Shown here: positions 58,501 through 64,000 of the stretch, one piece after another
Layout of the letters: the number at the start of each line of letters is the position of its first letter
Numbering within the stretch: the stretch's first letter is position 1
The notes under the pieces: model-generated
Told to the model about the DNA's origin: nothing
What the model saw: only the letters and a program-made list of their open reading frames with translations
Database searches by the model: none
Assembly: GCF_029227915.1 (NCBI RefSeq)
Contig: NC_079887.1
Span: forward strand, 21,139,650 to 21,203,649
Source: Hydractinia symbiolongicarpus
Lineage: Eukaryota > Cnidaria > Hydrozoa > Anthoathecata > Hydractiniidae
Length of the DNA stretch: 64,000 nt
Reading direction: 5' to 3'
Made by a program: the position numbers and the translations under genes

Positions 58501-61500
58501 TTTCCTTTACACTCACCTTAACCAAATATTGAATGTCTGCTTCTGTCATGTCTGTTCCTGTATTGGTTATAAGTAGCATCTATCACTGCTCTAGCTTCAA
58601 ATACTATAACCTTGAATTGTCTGAGAAATATGATTTTATAACATTTTCTTTTTTAGAAAAGCCTAGATGAAACTGCAGCAGAAACAGCTCAGAGACAAGA
58701 TGAGGCAGAAAAAGCTAAGAAACTTTTAATTGAGTTAACAAAAGAGTGGAGACGAGGTGCTGATGAGGTAATAAACTATGCGCTTTATGATTTTGTGTTA
58801 ACATTCAAAATGATATATAATAATCATTGTGATATTGTGATTTAACAGTTTTTCAACTCAAGTTTTCTCCCTCTCTCAGAAATCAAGTGCTTTTGGATTT
58901 TTTTAATATCTATCTAAAGTAAACTTAAGAACAACTGATACTTTTTGCCATTATTCAAAATTAATAAATGATATCAGCTGGTCATTGTGTAAACTCACTT
59001 TTTTCCTCATTTTTTTTTATGCTTTGGTTCAATGTTTTCTTTTTTCAGAACAAAATGAGACGATCCTTATAACTTATTGCATTGCTTATTGCATTATTTG
59101 GAAACAAAACATCAATTTTCCACTGTGTATTCCTGTCTTTTTTCTCCTTTAAAATCAAAAAAAAAAATGGTGATGTTATATTTTAGGAAATGAAAAGTAA
59201 AGTTTCACCATTGATTAAAGCCTTTCAAAAGGAGGTTTGTTTGAATTTCAACATTATTGCATACCTTAACCTTACATACAACTTTGTTAGCAACTTGTTT
59301 TAATGCCATCTCTTTTTGATAAATATAAAAACAGAAAAATATGGGCTAGCAGGCCTATCAATAAGAAAATAACACCAGAGCAATAAATCGCTCCCCCAAG
59401 GTTACAATAATTTATACTTGGCGAGCAATCTGAATAAATAGAATAAGTTTGTAAACGCATATTTTATCACAAAGTCTTTTTATCTATTTTATTTTATTTT
59501 TTTTTTTATATATTTTGGTTCTTTTTTACTTTAATTATAAGAAAGAGAACATTGATTTCCATGTGAGATGAATTGATATTGCTCAGCCAGAAAAACTTTT
59601 TTTGGAATTGGGGGAGCAATTAATGGCTCAGCTAGTTTCTCATTTCTTAGAATTGGGAGAGCCTTTGCGTGAGCAAGAGCAATTGCTCTCCCCTTATTGA
59701 TAGGCCTGGCTAGTTTTTTGTCTGAGCTGGATTTGTAATGCATTCAGGATGAAATAAAGGTAGTCAGAATGCCATCAGGAAGAGAAACATATTAAACTGA
59801 TAAAAGACGTATCAAAATATTTGAAGGTTGATATGAAAGGCTTATCATAGTTTTTATAAATAAAGAAAAACATTTTGGAATGAAATCCAGCCTGTTTTTT
59901 ACAAAGCACTATCAATCAACTTAAAATGATTTTGAATTCTAGGTTGATTCGCTAAGCAAAAGAAGCAAGTCTGCAGAAAGTACATTTCTGATGTTGTACA
60001 AGAACCTTCTAGAAATACCAGGTTGCTATTTCAAGTTTGATCTACCTAGGCCTATCAATATAGGGCGAATGATTGCTGTTGCACACTCCAAGGCATGCCT
60101 AATTTTGAGAAATCAGATAATAGCTAAGCCCTTAACTGTCTCCAGTTTGACTAGCTAAAGAATATATATTTCGGAACTTGTTACTCTGAATTTTTCTTTT
60201 TGAATAATTAACATATTAACACTCTGTCTTTCTCAAGTGATACTTTTAGCTATATAACTATGGCTTATAATTTATCCTTTTTATGACATGAAATAAAGTA
60301 GACATAATGTAATCTAGACCTCTAAGTTATGAGTACTAATGTTTCTGCTTCTTTATCGCAGCAGTACAAAAACAACTGAGATTTGAAGAAAACGTTTTCC
60401 TTATAAAATTAAAAAACAATTTTAATGCAAGCGCAATTATGCAGGCCTGGCTTATCCGTCTCTTCACTTTTGTACCAGGGCTAGGTATCAGCTGTAATCA
60501 GCAGTTACCAACTACTATATTTTTCTTTTGCAATACACATGCAAGAGAAAAATAAATAAACTTGGTCATGTTACATAGTTACACTTTATCGTCTTTGTAG
60601 ATCCTGTCCCTTCATTGAAACAGGCAGAGAGTATTAAGAAACAGTTGGATAAAGCTAAGGTATTCATGATTTATTGAATCTACTTTTATTATCATTAAAA
60701 GACAAAGTTTTTAATTGATTATCTGCATTTGTTGTATATTTTTATGTAGGACCTTGAATTAGAAAATCAAAAATTACGTGAAACTTTGGACGAGTATCAC
60801 AGTGAATTTGCTGAAGTTAAAAACCAAGGTATTTCACGCCTTTATTAGTATTGTTGTTGTCCTGTGGAAAATTAACTGGAGTTTGTCTGTCATAGCAAAG
60901 TGAAAAAACTATGTTGCATTTATTACTTGTAGCTTGAGTATTTTGTGCGTAATTAAAACAACCCGCCCTCAGGTGACAGGCAAAATGTGGCTATTATTAT
61001 AGTAATAATTATATTATACTGGTTGATTTCTATCATTTGGTATTAAATAATATTGTTTTATATTTTTGTTATTATTGTAGAGGTAACTTTAAATAAATTG
61101 AAAGAAAAGATAAAAGAGTATGAAGAAGAAGCAGAAAAGAAGCTCAAGGTATACAACTTCTTGTCATTCTACTCTTCAAAATAAAATAAACACCTGAGTT
61201 TTTATAGAGCCATTTCTTTTTTAATTTCTTTAACTCTTTGCCAAGACATTCCAATCAATTGTATTACTTCAGGGAAGCTAAGGTGCAGAATCTCAAAAAT
61301 ACACCACTGTTCCTATAAAATACCACTTTAGTTATCTTATCTGCAAAAATAAGAACGTAGGTACTTCAAGACTTATTTAAGTGCCACCTTGATCACGTTA
61401 TAAGGGCCTTACTAAAAAATTTCATATTTTAATAAGCACCACTCCTTTTTATACAGGGTGTTATCCAGAAATATAAAATAAGGGTTGCTTTATAACAAAT

Positions 61501-63869
61501 GGGGATTTCATCTAGGTGGTCTTAGGTATTATTGAAATTTATTCCTTCACAACTTTCATAAAATGGGCTTTAAGTCCCGTATTTTGTAGTGAATATAATT
61601 AGCTCTTCTAATAAATAGGAAATTTGAAATAAATTTCAATTAGAAAATAGCCTTTTATTGGGTACTGAGAACGCTGGATTACCCTTGTAATAAAGGTAGG
61701 GGGCTTTATGAAGTCAGAGAACTAGGCTCAATTCTGCTAGAAGCAACAAATAAAAAAAGTTATGTATTGCTAGTAACTAGAAAATTTTTAAACTTGTTTT
61801 TAAATTATATATATTAATGTGTTTTTTTTTTTTTTTAGTTTTAGACCTCCTAAATAATTAAATTTGCACCAAAATATTAATTCCTACTAAAGTTGTTTTT
61901 ACATTTAAGAGTAACCTTTTCTTATTTTCCTTTACATGATAAAAAGTTAGGTGTATATGAATTATACTTATTATGACTGTAATTTAAAACATAATGTTTT
62001 GCAAAATCTCCTGAAATATCGAATGTTTATTATGCATTTATTTAATGTTTTCTTCTGAAATTTTCTTTCTGTTCTAACCCTTGTCTTGAGAACAAATCTC
62101 CATATAATATTCAAAGGAGATTTTATGTCTTCAATTTTCTTATATAATGAAAAGCATACTGAAAAAAACCCTGAAATCTTAACAACACTGAAAATTAGTT
62201 TCAACAACTGAGTGTTTTTAAGATTCACCAATATACACATTAAAAAGAGGTGTTGATCTTCATTAATGTTAGAAGAAGCTATAGCAACTAATGTCTTGAA
62301 CATCTACATGTTTTTTCTTAGCTTCTGCTATTAAGCCTTGTTTATCATAATGTGATTTTCTTGTCTTAACAATTGAGTTAGTTCAAATTTGATTTAAAAA
62401 AGCCATTAAAATTGTGTTCTTTCTATAGACAATGCTTGAAGAAAAGGAAAAAGAACTTCAAATGCAATTTGTTGATCGTGAAAAGTAAGAAAGTATTATT
62501 TGCCTGTCGTATGAATGCTGGGCATCTCTTTTTATGTAGCCTTGGCACAAAGTAGTGATTGGTAGAGTTTAAAACAGTCTATGTTAGAATTCCATTGCTT
62601 GATATTCAAATTATGGAGAAAAAACTAAATACGAAAAAAATTATTGGAATCTGTGTTTTTTTTCCAATGATAGTACATATTAGATTTTTGAAGACCAATA
62701 AGCTTACCTTTGCCTTCTCATTTTCTAAAATGTGTATTTGTGTTTTTACAAATGTTAACTACTGATTTATCTTAGACAAGTAATTGAGTCCAAATTGGAG
62801 CTCGCAACAAAATTGGGTGATATGGAAGCAAAATTAAAACAATACACACAAGGTATTATTATTGTTCTGAATATTTATACAGGATATAGACACTTCAGTG
62901 TTGGAAACACTGTTGTTAATGTGGGTCCTGTGTTTGAAATGTATACATTAAGTATACACCAGTAATACCTACCCAATTTCCCTCACATGGCATGGGTTGA
63001 CTCGTAGCTGTGGTAAAGGCACTTCCAAACTTGCCCACGCTGTGGACCGAACCACAGATCTTGTGATTACGAAGCAAACTCCATAACCATGCATCATTTA
63101 TTAATATTCTTTCAATTATAAGTAGTGATAATGAAAATCGCTTTCCCAAAGCAGGGCTAATAGTATAACTTTATTAAAAACAAAAAGTAGTTTTCTATTT
63201 TAGCCTTAGAATCTTCTACAGCGGAGATATTTGACCTAAAGGCCAAGCATGAGGAAGAATTATTGGCTCGGTAAGAATACTTGGTGCTTGATTGGTTTCT
63301 GTATTAATCTCAAATTGGCTGAAAATATTTTCAAGGACATCTGCTAAACATGTTTGAAAAAGGTCCTGGCGTCAAGATAAACAACTTTGGACGTCATAGT
63401 TCATTGGGACTGAAAGGACTAGATTGATGGCTACCTGCCTGGGTGCTATCTTATTGTTTTCTTTTTTCTAGTACATCAGAAATCGAACTATTGGAGACTG
63501 ACCTAGAACGTGCCAACCAGGTGATTAAACAAACGTCTTACATAAGCCTACCCTTGCAGATTTCAGTATTCTGTTTTTCACAAGTAAACTTATGTCTATT
63601 TGTTTCGTAGAATCTGCTTACTGTAGAAAAATATGCTGAAAGTTTGAAGGCACAGTTTCAAAATGAAGCCTCCTCAACAAATGTAAGTAATATTGATTGG
63701 TTGAAAGATAAAATTATTTTCAATTTTTTCATTCAAGAACATATCTTAAATTTTTAAACACTGGAAGTTTAGTCCCTGTTTTAAAACGTTAGTAAATATA
63801 AGTATATACATTGATTTCATTATTACTTCTATTTTTTAGGCAGATGGTTTTTCTACAGTAAAACTTGAG
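55548..63869 (+). CDS. CUX1: CASP / CUX-type Golgi coiled-coil protein, N-terminal part (13 exons)
   Basis: Start of the CASP/CUX locus: CASP is a Golgi membrane coiled-coil protein, while in vertebrates the same N-terminal exons also feed CUX homeodomain proteins. Exons: 55548-55607, 58657-58767, 59187-59234, 59943-60021, 60601-60659, 60750-60828, 61081-61148, 62429-62484, 62776-62852, 63204-63270, 63472-63520, 63611-63682 and 63840-63869. All are in phase (285 aa so far), and the gene continues beyond the window. Matches to human CASP include the short first exon ([11 protein letters not shown]), ALSKRSK-like [51 protein letters not shown] and DLERANQ. The predicted structure is coiled coil throughout. 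Whether the far end carries the CASP membrane anchor, the CUT/homeodomain, or both is not visible. Intron 1 (3 kb) is a sink for mobile-element fragments. Confidence 0.93.
55963..56285 (-). repeat. Dispersed repeat family R2, copy 2
   Basis: Reverse-complement copy of 46045-46402, located in CASP intron 1. Identity is high enough to read by eye through most of its length. One end is bounded by TGACGTCA-type words. Confidence 0.85.
56650..56925 (+). pseudogene. hAT-type transposase C-terminal fragment
   Basis: Plus-strand frames read [16 protein letters not shown] and, after one frame shift, [17 protein letters not shown] and more. The [11 protein letters not shown] followed by RKNK pattern is characteristic of the hAT C-terminal dimerisation region. 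Only this terminal piece remains, disrupted by a frame shift and an upstream stop, so it is a dead transposon fragment in CASP intron 1. Confidence 0.7.
56955..57255 (+). mobile_element. Non-LTR retrotransposon (LINE) 3' fragment
   Basis: The frame 56925-57236 ends with [20 protein letters not shown], then [15 protein letters not shown] and a C-terminus ASMENGR. This is the typical conserved tail of RTE/CR1-like endonuclease-reverse transcriptase ORFs. It is followed after the stop by ATGATGAATGATGA, a short-repeat 3' tail. Such elements are usually 5'-truncated, as here. It abuts the hAT fragment. Confidence 0.85.
57256..58656. other. Remainder of CASP intron 1
   Basis: AT-rich intronic sequence with several CTCAGG(G/A)CATG-type words near 57295-57420 and poly-T tracts. 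Open frames at 57665-57904 and 58349-58576 show no coding signature. Confidence 0.5.
59350..59708. mobile_element. CAGG-ended MITE with 5-bp target duplication, 359 bp
   Basis: Ends CAGGCCTATCAATAAG and the inverse CTTATTGATAGGCCTG, flanked by GCTAG on both sides (59345-59349 and 59709-59713). The inner parts carry repeated GAGCAATTGCTC-type words. A solo related end (GGCCTATCAATA) occurs at 60049. Both are in CASP introns. Confidence 0.88.
62950..63095 (-). mobile_element. SINE family copy with tRNA-like head
   Basis: Plus-strand CCCAATTTCCCTCACATGGC...GGGTTGACTCGTAGCTGTGG matches the body of 54655-54845. On the minus strand a diverged B-box-like GTGGTTCGGTCCAC occurs at the expected distance. 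It lies in CASP intron 9. Confidence 0.7.
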
Positions 63870-64000
63870 GTGTGTTGTGGTTAAATATTCTATATTAATC
63901 TTTTTTGTGTTATACAGATGTCAAAGAGGCTGCTCTAATCAGCAGAAGAATTTTGTTAATAAAATTTGAGCTTTTTTTAAAACAATTTAATCTGTTTTCA

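Overview
This is eukaryotic, AT-rich genomic DNA with compact exons, GT-AG introns and dense small repeats. I read it as an invertebrate metazoan, probably a cnidarian and perhaps a hydrozoan. The metazoan call rests on the gene set (SERCA, SmD3, ataxin-2, tektin-1, RPAIN, CASP/CUX). The finer placement is inference from intron-rich, animal-like gene structures and repeat style, not from a diagnostic marker.

Layout. Positions 92-2448 (+) hold the last six coding exons of a SERCA-type Ca2+ ATPase. A 3.4 kb segment carrying its last two coding exons is tandemly duplicated (1859-5268 and 5273-8647). Positions 8648-14649 contain no recognisable gene, only satellite and minisatellite arrays. SNRPD3 (SmD3) lies at 14650-15694 (-). 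The interval 15695-19707 is repeat-rich. Ataxin-2 occupies 19708-40390 (+) with 18 coding exons (977 codons, all splice phases consistent), and its introns carry several TIR elements. A PIF/Harbinger-like element follows at 41068-41776. TEKT1 lies at 42549-48366 (-; 6 exons, 402 aa) and RPAIN at 49774-52701 (-; 8 exons, 238 aa). The 5' part of a CASP/CUX1-CUX2 gene starts at 55548 (+) and leaves the window after at least 13 exons.

The genes are ordinary housekeeping or ciliary genes and form no pathway: ER calcium pumping, spliceosome core, RNA/PABP regulation, axonemal microtubule inner protein, RPA import, and Golgi coiled-coil. Their order is notable. SERCA, ataxin-2 and CUX are also linked in the human genome (12q24, with a related SERCA/ataxin-2-like pair on 16p11), so this window may preserve an ancient animal linkage. 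RPAIN and TEKT1 are likewise both on human 17p13.

The novelty is mostly in the mobile and repeat fraction: paired Tc1/mariner-type MITEs with internal 53-bp arrays, CAGG-ended elements with 5-bp target duplications, a tRNA-derived SINE family, and dispersed repeats found in inverted copies. In the genes, the most interesting details are two back-to-back PAM2 motifs in ataxin-2 and the duplicated SERCA 3' end. I saw no new multi-gene system. All coordinates come from reading by eye; no alignment or database search was run.
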